Source: Ctenosaura bakeri
Taxonomy: Eukaryota > Chordata > Lepidosauria > Squamata > Iguanidae
Direction of reading: 5' to 3'
Assembly (NCBI GenBank): GCA_948474755.1
Contig: CAOLHI010001434.1
Location: 124,001-188,000, forward strand
Length of the DNA stretch: 64,000 bases
Made by a program: the position numbers and the translations under genes. This document shows positions 10,260 through 24,071 of the stretch, in pieces. Below the pieces are notes generated by a model. It made no database searches, was not told where the DNA came from, and saw only the letters and a list, made by a program, of their open reading frames with translations. The first letter of the stretch is position 1. Each line of letters starts with the position of its first letter.

Positions 10260-12120
10260 TACTGCAATCCTCTGTGCTTTCCTCCTTTCTGGGAATGGTA
10301 GCGGGGTGAAATAATACTTTTGGCTAAGGCAAAAACAACAACCTCTTGATTAAGAATTGAAGTCAGTTTCATTTCAGTTTATCTTGTTTAGAAATCATCA
10401 AAATCCACAAGTCCTTCATATCCAGGATGGAAAGAACTTTGGATTTAAAATAAAATAAAATGTTGAAGAAATTGAAACTGACAGATGACTTATCCAAGCA
10501 GATTTACTCATCCAAACAGATGGGTAAATATGATTGCTTAGTTCTGTAAAGTGTTTTTAGAGATAACAGAGATGAAATTCAGATCACACTCCAAATGCTT
10601 ATGGGTAGGAGCAGATAGAGAGAAGCCTTGTCAAATTCCTTGACTGTCTCCTGAACCTATGTTGACCTTTCTGCTGATTTAAACTATTATTCTTACATTG
10701 CATGTGCCACTTTCCTCATTTCTCAAGTTTTTCCTCAGCCTCTGAAACAGGGCAAGACAACCGTGCAAAAGATAGGGACATTTTTCCTCACCTGTGCCTT
10801 TAAATCCACTCATAAGAGATACAGTGTTGATTTGATGTCTGGCAGGCCAGTGGGTAGCAGCTTCTAGCACCTCTTCAGCAGCCAGGGGCTCTTTCACAGT
10901 GAAGTGCTGGCCAGAGGGAACTTTGGATGAAGTTTGTACTCTCTTCTGGATACAGGGGTGGAAGAAGGACTACCCATTTGGGTCCCATTATCTTAATTTA
11001 CTTTCTAGTAAATGCACTATCAATGGGATGGCTGAGGGAGTAACATCTGGCCCTTGCTGTGAGATGCAGCTATTTAGATTGCAAGATCTAACAGCCCTAT
11101 GCTTGCAACCTGATTTTTTAAAAGAAGAACTCTTAATCTTGGAAGTCATACAAGTTAAGAACCTTTCATAGTGAGAAGGATCAGAGGAGCTTTCTCTCTG
11201 AAATCAAGAACTGAGTAAGTCTTTTTGCCCCATAAGATAAGGACAGTTGAATTTAAAAATTGAGAGTTGACATTTTAAAAAGAGGGGAACTAAGAACTAA
11301 ACATGTAAATGCATATACTTTGAATGTAATTAATTGCATCTTATTTTCAAGAAAGCATTGCTCTCTAATAAGGAAATCAAAGTATGAGAAAATACATACA
11401 TTATCAGTTAGTGTTGTTTTCTTGGCTAACTCTAGCCAGATTTCAGGAAAGTGAAGTGTTAATTCTATAACCTTTGGATAAAGTGTACAATGGAACTTTC
11501 TCTGAAACAGTTAGAGAATCTTCTACAATGGACAATAGAAGAAATATGCAGAGAATTCAAGAGTGTGATTGAGATCATGAGGCAAGAGTTCAAAGAACTG
11601 AAATGAAAATAAGAGGGAGAGATATAGAAGATACAGGGAAAATCAGACATGGAAGTGAAACAAGATGAAAACCAGATGGTGACACAAACAGATGCTGAAG
11701 CAGAGTCACTTTCACAAGAACACAGGTTTGCTATGATTACATTTCAATGAAAGCAACCTCTTTATCCTATCTGATTCTTCAGAAGAGACTATTCTGCGAA
11801 CACACAGCTGTCAAATCAACTCTCTTTCTTTCCATTTTTTTTTCCTTAGAGGCTCTTCATCTTCAGCATCCATATGGCAGGTAGGGATGGAAAGACTATT
11901 CAAAAATATTTTAACAAATGCTTGAAAAACATGTTTTTGAGTGTTGAGGAACCTGGAGGAGAAGAATACTGGACTGATGAGAACCTTAGCAGTTGGGACT
12001 TAATCTCTGCAAATGTGCACATGGTTCTTTGCCTAAAAACAGTATTTCTACATTTTTTTAAAAAAAACATTTTCTTATGTGTTAAATAATATTTTAATGC
12101 ATAAATATTCATTCTTGCAC
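10255..12120. other. Unassigned AT-rich noncoding DNA
   Basis: No recognised element. The open frames (for example 10679-10897 minus and 10899-11171 plus) have no identifiable domain, promoter or splice context. Confidence 0.4.
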
Positions 12121-12415
12121 AGAATATATTGTTTTGTATAGAATTCTGTATATAATGAGCAGATGGTTATTCTGTACAAAATATGCACATGATTGATCTG
12201 CATAGAAAACTGCATTTCTGTATAGAAAACAGCATTTTCTGTGTGAAAAATAATGTTTCAATGCAGAAATATTCACTTCTGCACAGAAAACATTGTTTTG
12301 TATGTATTCTGTGTAGAATTTGCACATGGTTGTTCTGCGTAAAATTCACACACAGTTGGTTTGCATAGAAAACAAAATTTCTGCATAGAAAACAGCATTT
12401 TCTATCCATGAGCTA
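12120..12415. repeat. Degenerate array of a GCATAGAAAACAGCATTTTC-like motif
   Basis: Variants of TCTGCACAGAAAA and its near-complement recur roughly every 30-45 bp. Clear examples lie near 12198, 12226, 12270, 12365 and 12385. Because the motif is partly self-complementary, open frames rich in Phe-Cys-Arg-Asn appear on both strands. Similar sequence occurs at 29870-30060 and more weakly near 34890-34925. The family is not one I can name. Confidence 0.55.
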
Positions 12416-12583
12416 ATATTTCTGCATTTACTCATTGCTAAATTTGAGAAGAAATTTAGTGAAGGATTACTTTCATAATATCAGGCAGGTAAAACATGGG
12501 CTTCTCAATTCTGTGAACACTATTGGGTTTGGCTATTGGAGTTGGTCAGTGGAAATGGGGGGATTGGTGATATTTTCATTTCA

Positions 12584-12642
12584 GTCTTCTTCTTCTTCTT
12601 CTTCTTCTTCTTCTTCTTCTTCTTCTTCTTCTTCTTCTTCTT
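12584..12642. repeat. (TTC)n microsatellite
   Basis: About 19 perfect TTC units. They generate spurious poly-Ser, poly-Phe and, on the minus strand, poly-Lys frames. Confidence 0.97.
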
Positions 12643-14988
12643 TTTCATTCTTATTAGTGAGGGCAGCCTAATATCTGCATATATTACAACTGCAGTTTCT
12701 TCAACAGGTAGGAAATATACTGCTATGAAATCTACAAGATCAGAAGAGCTTGTAAAACAGACCACCACCGTGAAACCCTGTTGTATAACTGCATCCTCTG
12801 GGAGGTGCCTTTGCTCAGTCATGTTTAATCAGGCTTACATTACCCCTTGTTTAAAAAAAGACAGAAAGGCCCCCGCTTGCATTTCATTTCTTCTCTGCCA
12901 TGTATTACACTTGTATGACAATGCATAAGAGTCACGGAGAGAATTGCTTTATTTAAATGCTTCAAAATGATAGGTTAGAAAAGTGAAAAGTGTGTTCTTA
13001 CAGCTATTATTTCTCTCTCCTGCCAGCACTTTCCACTTATCTTTCCTGACCATCTCCCTGTTAACTGTCTTTAAACAAGCCATGTGAACAATCTGATGGC
13101 TCTAGCTGCCCTTCTTCTTTTGTTATCTTTATGGCAATCATTCACAAGGATTCACTATTCAGCAACAATGTCACAAATTTGGGCATGTAAACCATAAACT
13201 GTTAAGCCAGAGCCTTGGGAAATGGGCCACACTTTCAATATCAATTCACAAAGGATAGAGTTAGTGGAATTAAGTTTTCCTTAAGGCAACCAAGAGGAGT
13301 CACTACAAAAGGACAGACCACCTGCTTTGACTGGTAGCACCATTAGAATTTACTCCACTGAAAATCCAAATAAAAGATGAGATGTATGTCCCAATCAACA
13401 ACACAGTGAAAGACAAGGAAGGCAGGCAGGCAAATCAGGTCATAAGATATGTTAATTTATTGTACAGATAGCACAATACATTTTGAGGTTATTTTGATTT
13501 TTGCCTCTGACACAACAATTTAAATCTACAGTTAAATCACACTGGAGTCCACATGAGGAACAGGAGATAAGAGAAAAGCCTCTGGAAAAAGTGTTCCAAC
13601 TAAATTCTTCCCACAATTATTTCACCTTCATTCATAAATAAAGCCAGGTGTAACTTTAACTTCAGTCTTAGAACAGGTGGCAGCTTGGAGGGGTCTCTCA
13701 GTGTTGACTACAACCCACCCACCCACCGCAATCTGGGGAAAACACACAGACACAATACATGGTTACTAATGAGATTTTTGACTGTTGGCAGCTCTTGGAG
13801 AATGATTAACATGAGACCAAAGGCTGATGCTGTCATAAGCAATGTTTTGTAGGAGACAGAGGTCTGGTCAGCTCGCTGATGCAGACCTCCATCTTAAGGT
13901 TCCCAGGCTGGACAGCATGGACCAGGTGAGTCTGGCAATGCAGCTTACAATCAACAGGGCTTAGAAACATGGGGAGGGGGGAGATCTTGGGAAGAACTGG
14001 TGGCTTCCCTATATGGGAGAGGGGACAATAACTTATTGGATTATATGCAGAGAACAGCAGGCCTGCAAATAGCTATGGCTTGTCTGTTAACTGCTTTATA
14101 AAGAATGAGAGAAAAACATGTAGACTTCATGGGATCTGCATGGTCTTTTATGATAAATCTTTTAGTTTAAAGTTGTAATCAACCTCTTCTTTTCCAACAA
14201 TCTGTTGCAAGCCCAGTTATGTATGTAGGCTAGATGACACATCTCACAGAACCCCTGTGTAGGACCCCAACAACAGGAGGTCAGGCAAGGAAGCCTATGC
14301 ATATTTCAGAGCAGCTCCTTCTGTATCAGTAGTTTAGTTTATGGGGCCTTCTGTTTACATCACCCATACAAATTAGAACATGGGTGCTCCAGTTGTAGTG
14401 GCCCTCAATCCTTCTGGAATTGCCAACAACAAAAGCCTGAGTGAGCTAACAGTAGGGACCAGCACTTAAAATGCAAGAGGAAGGAGCTTGATAGCCACTT
14501 CATAAAGGGGCCAGATTCAGTTGATTAGACATGTTAGTATCAGGGTTCATATCTATTAGGAAGTTTCATATGCTGATAATATGTGATGGTTTTAAGTCCA
14601 GCTTTAGTGTTCTTTTGAGATTTCCTGTACCACCCCTGTTTTGCTTATGGTAATTCAAGATCTGTAAAGCACCTGGAATCCACAGTTAGATGGTAGGTTG
14701 AAATAGATGTTCATGAAGAAATAGATCATCAGACACTGTGGCTTAGAAGCAGAACTACTGAAAGGTGACATCAAGTTGGCCATCTGCTTTCTCCTAATTC
14801 ATATCAAGCACTTTGAACTATTGGGCTTCTCACTGGATGGTGGATTCTGCATGGACCAGAGCCCCTGGAGGGGGGTGTCTAGCCTCTTGCTTTGCTTTTG
14901 GGAAGTTCAGAGAGACTAGGATGTTGGTGACTGACATCTTGTGCCAGATCACAGCACATGATAGTGGGGGGGACTGGAGGCTATTTGA
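12643..14988. other. Unassigned noncoding DNA
   Basis: About 2.3 kb with no recognised transposon, exon or RNA gene. Confidence 0.4.
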
Positions 14989-15409
14989 GGCCCTTTTCGC
15001 ATGGCATCTGCCATGTGAGAGAGGGCCTGGAGCCTCGCACGATTATGAGGAACAATCTGCATGACACCCTTACAATCATGCAAGGCTCCAGGGGCCGGCA
15101 GGCAACGATCGTGCACTTTTGCATTTTCAGCTATCAGCTGAAAATGCTGTGCAGTTGTGCATTGCTCCCAGGCCCTGCACGCACTTACCTGGCGTGCGGA
15201 GCCTTGGGAGCCAGGCGGGCCACACTTCCTGTCTCAGTACAGCCTGCGAAGGTCCCAAGCTGCACTGTGAAAGGAAGAGGCGGGGCTCTCACGTGAGCAG
15301 GAAGCTCATGCAGAGCTGAAGAAGCAGGGAAGTGAGATCCTCTCACAAGAGGCTGCTTGCACAATCACTGTACCCCAGCACCGAGAAAAGGTAGGATGCG
15401 GAAAGGGCC
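14989..15409 (-). mobile_element. CpG-rich MITE, family A copy 3
   Basis: Begins GGCCCTTTTCGCATGGC and ends GGATGCGGAAAGGGCC, 421 bp. The interior is inverted relative to copies 1 and 2: the conserved donor-like motif appears as CACTTACCT near 15180. It is nearly collinear with copy 4 at 26272, for instance both carry TGAGAGAGGGCCTGGAGC-like sequence just inside the left end. Noncoding. Confidence 0.82.
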
Positions 15410-17556
15410 TAAGTCCGATTACCCCTTCACATGCCCTCTTTGATCTTCACAGCATGACCTACCCTTCTTCCCTCAGTGCAATGTGAGACTTGTCTGGCCG
15501 CTTCAGGGCTGGATAGGATTTTCCCTGTTTTACTTGGGGGTTTTTTTCCCCTACCCCATACCGCATCTGTGGGACTTGGACAATTGGCTTGGGTGGTTTT
15601 CCAATATAGGTTTCTTTTTTGCAGGTAGAGGGGGAGAATTTAAGACTTCATTGATCACCTTTTGGCATCTTTTGGTGTAGGGTGTGGCTCTGGAGCCCCC
15701 CTTTAGTGCTCTGCATCCCATGGTATGGGGAGGGGGCCTTCCCCTGAAGATAACATGGGCTTCAGGCTCTCACTTGTAAGGTCCTGCAGCTTGGGTGGGA
15801 GTCCCTGGGTTACCTTCCGATTCAGCTGGACAGGGAAGCAACCTGTAAAGTTTGGATTGCCACTGGGACAATGCTTAGGCGTTTTGCCCAAGGGAAGGCT
15901 GAGGAGATTGTCACAGAGTTGATGCCTAGGCTTCAGCTGGACCTGCATCAAGTTGCTCCCCTCTCTTGCTCTGTTTCCAGGTCGACACAAATATGTTAGG
16001 TCAAATAAAGTGATTCTCATTTAACCCAATTTTCTGTGTCTGGTCTCATTATTTCATGGCTGATCATCAATAACTATTAGATTATTTCTCTGACTTTTAA
16101 ATAGTAGTACATGTCTTCATTTATTCTAGAATTATGCTTTTGTCATGCTGACAGCTGAGGAAGATGGTTACCTCTACCTAGGATTTTCAGAAGAATATTC
16201 ACAATCATCCCATAATTAATCACAGTTGCTAGAATCATGGTAGATTTGCAACATTACTCTAGTCTTTCACACCATAAATTACAGAGCAGGACAAATTCTG
16301 ATGATGGACTTTGGAAGTCACTGCAAGGATAATTATGAGCCCTTTACTACCAGGAAAAGTGCTGCCATGTATCTTTCTCTGGCTTTATTAACCCACTTTC
16401 TTGAGGTTAAGCTAGATGTTCATTGGCAAATATAGTTCTGACTATCAACCTGAGCCACCCCTATTGGCTTACTACACTATGTCATAAATGGTCAAGAGGA
16501 ACTTGCAGGGTGGTGAGGTTATGGACAGTGGATCTTTAATCCTTTCCTTATTTAATGCTTTCCCCCTGCAAGTTCAGGCACTTAAAGAATTCAATCTTTG
16601 CACATTCAAATATGAGCTGACATAATCCATACTATCAGAATAACATAAAGTTATTTGGTGGCTTTTTGCACTTTCCAAATGTACTAATGAAACTTTATGG
16701 TCCCTCACACAAACATTTTAAAATGACTATTTTGAGAAAAATAATTTCAAATGTATATTTTGAGGGAAAATATGTTTATAAAATATGCATTTATATACCC
16801 ATTTAAGATAAAGTCTTTAACTGTTTTTCTCTGCTTGATGTAGCCAATTGACACAGCAAACATGTAGCTGCAAATGCTCCCCTGGGGGTAAAGCAGTTGG
16901 GGTTGACTGTGGAGGAAAACAGTGAACAGACAGTCAGGAAGCACCACCCCTTCCTCCTTTCCCCCTGCAAGTTATGTACCAATGTCTACTCCACTCTAAT
17001 GCTTTGCACTATAGAAGGAGCAGTCCTGTTTCCAAAATCAATATTGGCCATCCAGTGAGCACAGGAAGCAATGAGTAGTATAGCCATGGTGACATTACCC
17101 AAAGGCATGGGATTTAGAATTGCCTTAAAATGTGGAATATGGATTCGTTTTAGGACAGTAGCACATTAACAGGTCTGGCTTTCCCATGCACTAAAGCATA
17201 AAAGATCATGGATTACCACAACACATACTTGGGAATCCTCTCCCCACCACCACCATCATTCCCAAAAATCTTGTGAGTATTTTCTGTCCTCAGAAAAAGC
17301 TGTACCTAAAAACCAACCAACCTGTCTCTTCAAAATAGGACACTGGTGGGCTTTGCCCAAATTTACTAAGATCTTTTCTGCTGTGGCAGTGCTGCAACAA
17401 TGAAATGGCTTCCACAGAGCCACTGGACTGTTTGCAATGTCTGGCTACATTTACTAGAATGATTTTGCTTGGTGAGACAACAGATTATCTGGTCCTAAAT
17501 TCACTTCCTTTTAGTGACAAACCAGATGCTTCCAGAATTCTGCAGAAGGAAATACA
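15410..17556. other. Unassigned noncoding DNA
   Basis: About 2.1 kb with no recognised repeat family. The 105-codon minus-strand frame at 15703-16020 and its plus-strand partner have no recognisable domain and are treated as chance. Confidence 0.4.
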
Positions 17557-18502
17557 TGCTATTACCCTAAAACATGGGTGAATCAAGGGCCCACCCATGA
17601 TGCCAGTATCCCTGTGAAACAGTCCACAATATTAACTCTAAGAGGAGGCTTGCAAGGGGGAGGTAACCTAATGATATCTTTTTACACCTATGTTTACCAG
17701 TACTAGTCCAGGGAAGAACCAGCCAGAGATCTAAAAAATAAGCTTAATGTATTTTATTGGAGAAATTGCAATCACACACATGAGATCCAAGTAGTCACCA
17801 AATCACACCAGGCTAACTGAAGGAAAAGGGAAGAAAGTTTTGGATAGTGAGATTTTCAGAACAAAGTGGGTGGTATTTACCAATCTAGAAGAGCGGTGAA
17901 GAAGTAGTGATGTGGCTTAGATGCAAGTCTAAGGACAATACATAAACAGGAATTGGACCAGCAGAGTAGTGATCAGAAATCAGTGTACTTCCAGTAGATT
18001 GGCAAAAAACCTGGGTTTTAAATACCCTGTTTTTGCCCGAAAGGCAAAGGTATTAATAAACAATGGAATCCTGAGAGTGGACAATGGGCTCCAGAATGGG
18101 CTAATGGTCTTAGCATTAGGTGACAAAAGTTTGGTAATTGCTGGACAGGTATGAGGACAAAAGGGAAAGCTTGTTTGATCAGAGGGAGATCAGCTGTCTC
18201 ACAGGAATCTTCCAAATGCTACTGTCTGTAGGAAATTGAGTCATCGGAGGCTAACTGCAAGCCTGTTGTCGCTGGAGTTTCCTGATGATTTTCTGACTAT
18301 GACCTGGCTATGCCTGGAGGTCTCTTCTGACCTAATTCACAACACACGTGTTTGGCCAGCCTTTTTCTCTTATCCAGTTTGGCCATTCCTCCATAGCAGG
18401 GTATGCTTCTATTTGTGCAATTAACATATTTTTCCAATTAAATCATATTTTGCTAATCAAACCATATCAAAGTCTGAGGGTGTATGGCTTAGTAATATAA
18501 CA
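17557..18502 (-). mobile_element. Solo LTR, family A copy 3
   Basis: In LTR orientation it runs from TGTTATATTACTAAGCC (plus coordinate 18502) to a TAATAGCA end near 17557, 946 bp. An AATAAA-type signal lies near 17754 (TTTATTGG on the plus strand). Long blocks match copy 2, and the segment GCATCATGGGTGGGCCCTTG, read on the minus strand near 17590, matches the uninterrupted target inside the plus-strand copy at 37527. That gives the empty site for the LTR nested there. No convincing target duplication is seen. Confidence 0.78.
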
Positions 18503-21072
18503 GATATGTGTTTATACCTTAGTAGGGGAGGGAGATAAGAAGGCAAACAGATGTTGGTAAGGGTAAAGAGTGGGAGGCAAACTTCCTCACTACTACTTAT
18601 CTGATGAACTATGTTCAGAGTTATTCTGACCCTTGAAATTCTGTCTAAGAGGTCACATGGTAGACTCTTTCTCAAATTTTATAATATGACACACTCTTAT
18701 ATGCATATGGTGAAACATTTCCTGAAGTGAAAGAGATTTTCCCAAAAGGTGCGTCGTCAGTTACGCAACATAAAGTAGCTGATTGTGTAGAGTATTGATT
18801 GGAAGAAATTTGATCCCCTGTGATATTCAAGTCAAATGATCTCATCAGCAATTTTTTGCCCTAAATATCTATGCAATTTGGTATATGAAGGAACAAAATG
18901 CTTGAGGCTTCCAATCCCCCAGGGTTGTCCAGTTACTACAAGCTTGTGAACGAATTTGTTTCCACATATTGTCTGTTTTCTCCAAGAAATGGAAAGTGAT
19001 CTGATCTATTATTAAACATTGTAGCGTTTTATCTGATATATCGATTTTCCTGTCTATCTTTTTTCATTTTTTTCCCCTTTTCTCCAGTGGTACACATCTT
19101 GGAAAACTATATTTTTTCATGCTAAAACATTTGGCTGGATCATTTTAGTTCAGCTGTGCCTAGTATTTGATTTAACAGTACATGGTGGTCTTCATAAATT
19201 TATGCCACACCACCTTTTCCTTCCTTTTACATGACTCAGTTTATTCCTCCTCACACCCTCCCACCAACTTCCTTGACAGTCATATTAATTGAACATGTCT
19301 GTTATGTTCAGATGTGTTATATGCCTTGCAAATGAAATGACAAGACAGAATAAATTTATTTTAAACAAATTATTTATGGAGTTGCTACCCAACTATTCTT
19401 GGTTACTTCCACTGACTTCTAATTTTCATTGATTCCCACAACAGTAGGATTCCCAACCTAACCCCTTCCCATCAACACATCACATACTGTTTGGGAGAGA
19501 CCTCTGGATTAATAAATAGATCTTTAGGGGCACAGTAGGGTACAACAAGAAGAGGAGGCAAAGCCTTGTTGTGAAAGCTGATATCTACTCACAGTCCTTT
19601 GGATTCAAGACTTTCTAATTGTCTCACTGAACCTCATTTTGTAGGTATCAATTAATATATATTTACAAAAGAGAATACAGATTCTCTTCCCACCACCATC
19701 ACCACATCATGCAACAAAGAAGTGTACTGCATTATTCTTTTCCTTGATAAATAATGTGGTTTTGATTCCCACTGCCCCTTTTGACTTATAGAAAAATATC
19801 AACAGCTTGAAGATATGAACCTTTGATGACAGGAGCAGACCCTAACAGTTTTCTGCATATCACAGAAAAGTTTTCTTTTTGTGTCAGAACAAATTAGAAT
19901 TAAAAACAACAACCAAGTAACTACTCAGCTGGGAATTTGGCCAAAGGTCCTTCAAAATGATGCCAACTTCAGAAAGCATATTGGTGTTGCCAAAAACTCT
20001 TCCCATAGGCATGGTGAGGGATTTGCTGACCTGGAAGTGTTTAAATCCCTTCTGAAAAAAAAGAAAGAAAAAGATGCAGCAGGGCAAAATCATAAAGCAG
20101 AAGTAAATCTACTTCAGTGATCCAGATTAATATAATTGTGGGCAAATACAGAATGTGACATTTTCTGTCATCACTTGGAAGATCCACGTACTGAGTAAAG
20201 CTGCCAACTAGGAAAAAAATATTCAGTGCTAGATGGATATGGGGGAATATAATGGTAGTGGACGTTTAGAAGAAAAATACATATTTCATGGGGAGTTGTG
20301 ATGTGCTGTTGCACTGTTTGAGTGTGTGAACTAATTAGAATTATGTTTGTTCATACCATTTTGCTGGGCTTTGAGTGACTCCAACAAAAATAGAAAGAAT
20401 AAAAGCCAACATCTCAACAGTCCCATATTGTCAACGAGGCCACCCTAGTGTTCCATTTGAAAAGCATATGGTCTTAAATTTATATCATAAAATTAAAGGT
20501 TCCTGGGAGTACCAAGTGTTCATCTACAGGGAAACTGCACCTCTGAATAAGTTCCCTTTTTGGACTTGCCTCTTTTCAATCACAATCCAAACAAAGTGGA
20601 ATTATTCTGCAACTGGAATGATTTAAAGCAACTGGGGATAATTAGCTAATCCAGTCAGCTCTGAAATACTGTTCTCAGAACAAGGTGTCTGTTGTTTTAC
20701 TGCATGAGTAGAAATTCATGAATAGGAGTTCTAAGCTAGCTTTCTTCCAATCAGAAGACACAAACATGTCAGGACAGTTGCCAAAACAGAGAAGCTGATG
20801 TCATCTAAAGGTAAGATCTTCCCCAAAGACATTGCATTGACTTCAAAAGACAGTAAATGGCATTTCCACTCATTCCGCTGCCTCAAATCAAGGTTCATAT
20901 TACCCAATTTTGGCAATTGAAGCAAAAGAAAAGTAACATTCAGACACATCTCACACTCCATGAAACTAAAAACACAATGATCATAAACGCAATAACTTTA
21001 ATAATGGCTGCTCTTTCAGTAACACTAAAGCTGATCAGCCCACTCTGCTTTCTGGTAGAGCCTACCCTGAAG
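18503..21072. other. Unassigned AT-rich noncoding DNA
   Basis: About 2.6 kb with no recognised repeat or exon. The frames at 19881-20120 and 20375-20626 are Lys/Asn-rich and unassigned. Confidence 0.4.
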
Positions 21073-21288
21073 ACACACTTGTTGTTTTATGCCTTCAAGT
21101 CGTTTCCACCTTAGGACAACCCTAAGGCAAACTTATCAGGGATTTCCTGGTAAGTTTTATTTAGAAGGAATTTGCCTTTGCCTCCCTCTGAGGCTGAGTG
21201 TGACTTGCCCAAAACAGTTTCCCTGGCCAACCAGGAGTTCAAACACCAGTCTCCCAGTCCAACTACATCACACTGGCTTGCAGTATAA
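21073..21288 (-). mobile_element. Sauria-type SINE
   Basis: Read on the minus strand this is a full-length copy: a tRNA-like head ending in the B-box region (plus-strand GAGTTCAAACACCAGTCTCC near 21235), the CTCAGAGGGAGGCAAAGGC body, and the ACTTGAAGGCATAAAACAAC tail at 21079-21098. Sauria SINEs are transcribed by RNA polymerase III and mobilised by Bov-B LINEs, whose 3' end they share. Confidence 0.85.
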
Positions 21289-21789
21289 ATGAGATCTAAA
21301 AGTAACTCTTTGGGTGTGCATAAGAAATGTCACATGCTTCTCTTGTTAAATAAATAGGTATTCTCCAACAAGCAGGTTGCTTAAACGTATTGAGAAAACT
21401 GACACATTTTCACTTGCAAAGCTACTAAAACTAAAAAAGGAAACTAAAACAGCCACAATTGAACCATTTAACACCAGTTACATTTGGCTGTTGACTACAC
21501 AAAGCAATCTTGTTCATACTGTTGAAGGTGACTTTCACCCTACTTCTGAAGACATTTATTTGATATTAAGTCTCCTGGATTTCAGATGGAACTTACTTCC
21601 ATTTAAGTGGCTTATAGGAGCAGCCTAAGAAATATCAGTCAAAGACAAAGAGATTTAAGTTGCAGTTCTTCAAGCATCTGTGCAAAATCAATGAAGGTTT
21701 TTTTTAAAAAAAGTATCTGTAAACAATTCAACACAGAAACTTCTTGGAAAATGAAAACAAGTTTGGAAGCTACCAAACCATCTCCTCCT

Positions 21790-22085
21790 CTTCCTTTTCC
21801 TCCTCTTCATTGTCATTTATACTCTGCCTTTTCTACAAAACCAGGAACCAAAGCAGCCTGCAAATATAAATAAATGTAATACAGCTAAAGCATATGAAAG
21901 ACTGTTATTAAAATAGAATCATACTATTATTCAACATTAAAAACAATTTTAAACATACAATTAAAAATATTAGAAAGCAGTCTCAAAGCAATACAATTAA
22001 AATAAGACAGTGCTCTCTTAAAAGTCCTTTCTTTAAAACCTTCAGTTCTGAAAAGCCTGTCAAAAAGTTGTTGTTTTTTTGCCAG
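21790..22085. repeat. Old interspersed repeat resembling a LINE tail
   Basis: The sequence passes from a CTCTGCCTTTTCT segment through AAGCAGCCTGCAAATATAAA and many ACAATTAAAA units. This is a common arrangement in reptile genomes, and a similar run lies at 61385-61640. I cannot name the family. Confidence 0.35.
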
Positions 22086-22129
22086 TGAAAGTATAGCGCA
22101 TGGAAGATATTTTGTTCCCTTTGGCACGT

Positions 22130-22205
22130 GGAAAGAAGTTGCCAGTCTACTTATAGTGACCCCATGAATTTCATAGGCTTTTCTCAGACAAGGAATAGTA
22201 AGACA
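22130..22205 (-). mobile_element. Fragment of 5S-type or related SINE tail
   Basis: ATAGTGACCCCATGAATTTC with flanking TTGCCAGTCTACTT matches the tail-proximal body of the SINE at 9012-9235. Only about 75 bp remain, with no 5S head. Confidence 0.6.
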
Positions 22206-24071
22206 TGTTACTCAACTTCATTGCACAGATGTCAAATAGATGGATAGAAAAAGAATGCAATCATAGAAAGTATAACTGAAGAAATTTTCATCATTAGCCT
22301 TGAACCAATCTCTGACATAGATTCTGATACAGGTGGTCCCTGGGCCTATGCTGCTCAAACATCATTCTTAGCTCCAAACAGGTCATTCAAGTCCTTAAAC
22401 AAGGATCAATTTCCCTACTTTTCAGTCCAGGGCAAAGGAAGTTCTCACACATAAGGGTTATATAGCCTGACAGAACAAGCTTTTCTAGAGGGTACAATGC
22501 TTATAGGTGCAGTTCCCTCTTTTCCTTCTTGCCTGAGACTAAGAGATGAAGACTTTCCAAGTTCTCAGAGGGCCTCTTTTTGGCACCAAGACCAGGACAA
22601 TCTTGTACCAGCTACATCTCTGTTCACATTTATACTTTAGGTCTCTTTATTGAGGACAAGAAACAAGAGCTAGGTGTAATAAAGCTCTGAAAACAGTTAA
22701 AGTGGGCTTTAAAGCATGTCATCACATAGCTCACAAATCTCTCCCAAATACAAGCACTTACATAAGCCATGAGGTACATGTGGGAGAAGAGCCTTCAAAT
22801 GGGAGGCAGAAGTTCTTCTACCTAGTGTATTGAGGACAACTTGTATGAAAACAGAAAAATAGAGTGATGAACTTTCCTAAGGAAAATGGTGTGTGAGCTG
22901 CCTGACTCAGTCTACATTTTTCTACACCAGGGGAAGCAAAGACTCACAAAACAATGACACAGACTGGAAAAGGTCCACATGTGCAAGACCCAAGTGATGA
23001 ACCTTGGATTACTATTCAAGGAATAGAATTTGGAGAATTGCACTTCTTTAAAGTGAAATGATAAAGGAAAGAACTTATAGAGAGAACAGCTAGGGAAGGG
23101 GAAATAATTCTAAATGAAATATAATGCATTACTACTGGCTGAAATAAGGGAAAAGATTGAGAAGAGAACCAAATATACTAAGAATCAAAACAAGATTTTT
23201 TTTTCCAGATTCACAAGGGTGAAAAACTATTGTAATTAAATTGTTTGAGAGAAAAACAAAACAAAACAAGAAACAGACACATTGGGGAGTGATATCAGAA
23301 TAATATGATGTTAAGGATAAAAACACAAGAATAACTAATTGACAATATAACCTAATTCAAATAAATACATTTTATTATTATTTATATTATATCATTATAT
23401 TATATTATAATCTCCTATTATTTTATAGAAGAAGGGCAAGATGAACTAGTATTCATTGCCTAAATTCTACACAGCCACAAAGAGACAAATATCAGAAGAA
23501 AAATAGAACACTAGCAAAAAATAAGAGTAGCATCATGAATAGTATAAAGATTTTTTCATTGCAGGAAACATCTGAGCGGGATTTGGAAATAACAAACAAA
23601 CAGAATGCAAAGTTAATCCAGCAGTCAAGCACAGGAATGCTGGCTACATAATGACTGAACAACTGAGTGAGAGAAACTTTGAAGCCGCAATTGTGTGTGT
23701 GTGTGTCACAATCCTTCTCCAAAGCACAGTGATTGTGAAAAATTGCTGTAGAAACAAGGTAGAATTGTCACTCACGTAACTCAACCTTCCTCTGTCTTCT
23801 CCCTCTTCCTCACACACTGCAAATTCCAAAAAAATAATAATAAAACATAAAAATAATTGAGACAAAGTGGCTACTTTTCTAAAGAAAGCAGTACTAACAA
23901 ATCTTAATTCAGCACCCTCTTCTAGTTTGGGTTGCTATGAAGGTCATGAAATAATTAGAATTAGTCAGAAGGAGCCCAGTTTGGCTCCATCTAAATCTAA
24001 TGAATATCACTAGCTTCTAAACTTACCCATTTTAACATGTCATTTATTTCTGAAAACCTTCAGTTTATTGC
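22206..24071. other. Unassigned AT-rich noncoding DNA
   Basis: About 1.9 kb with an AT-rich run near 23360-23440 and a short (GT)n at 23694-23706. No recognised element or exon. Confidence 0.4.

Noticed and set aside
10002..10314. Poly-Thr and poly-Leu proteins
   Set aside because: Translations of the (TAC)n microsatellite.
12435..12928. Poly-Ser, poly-Phe and poly-Lys proteins
   Set aside because: Translations of the (TTC)n microsatellite.
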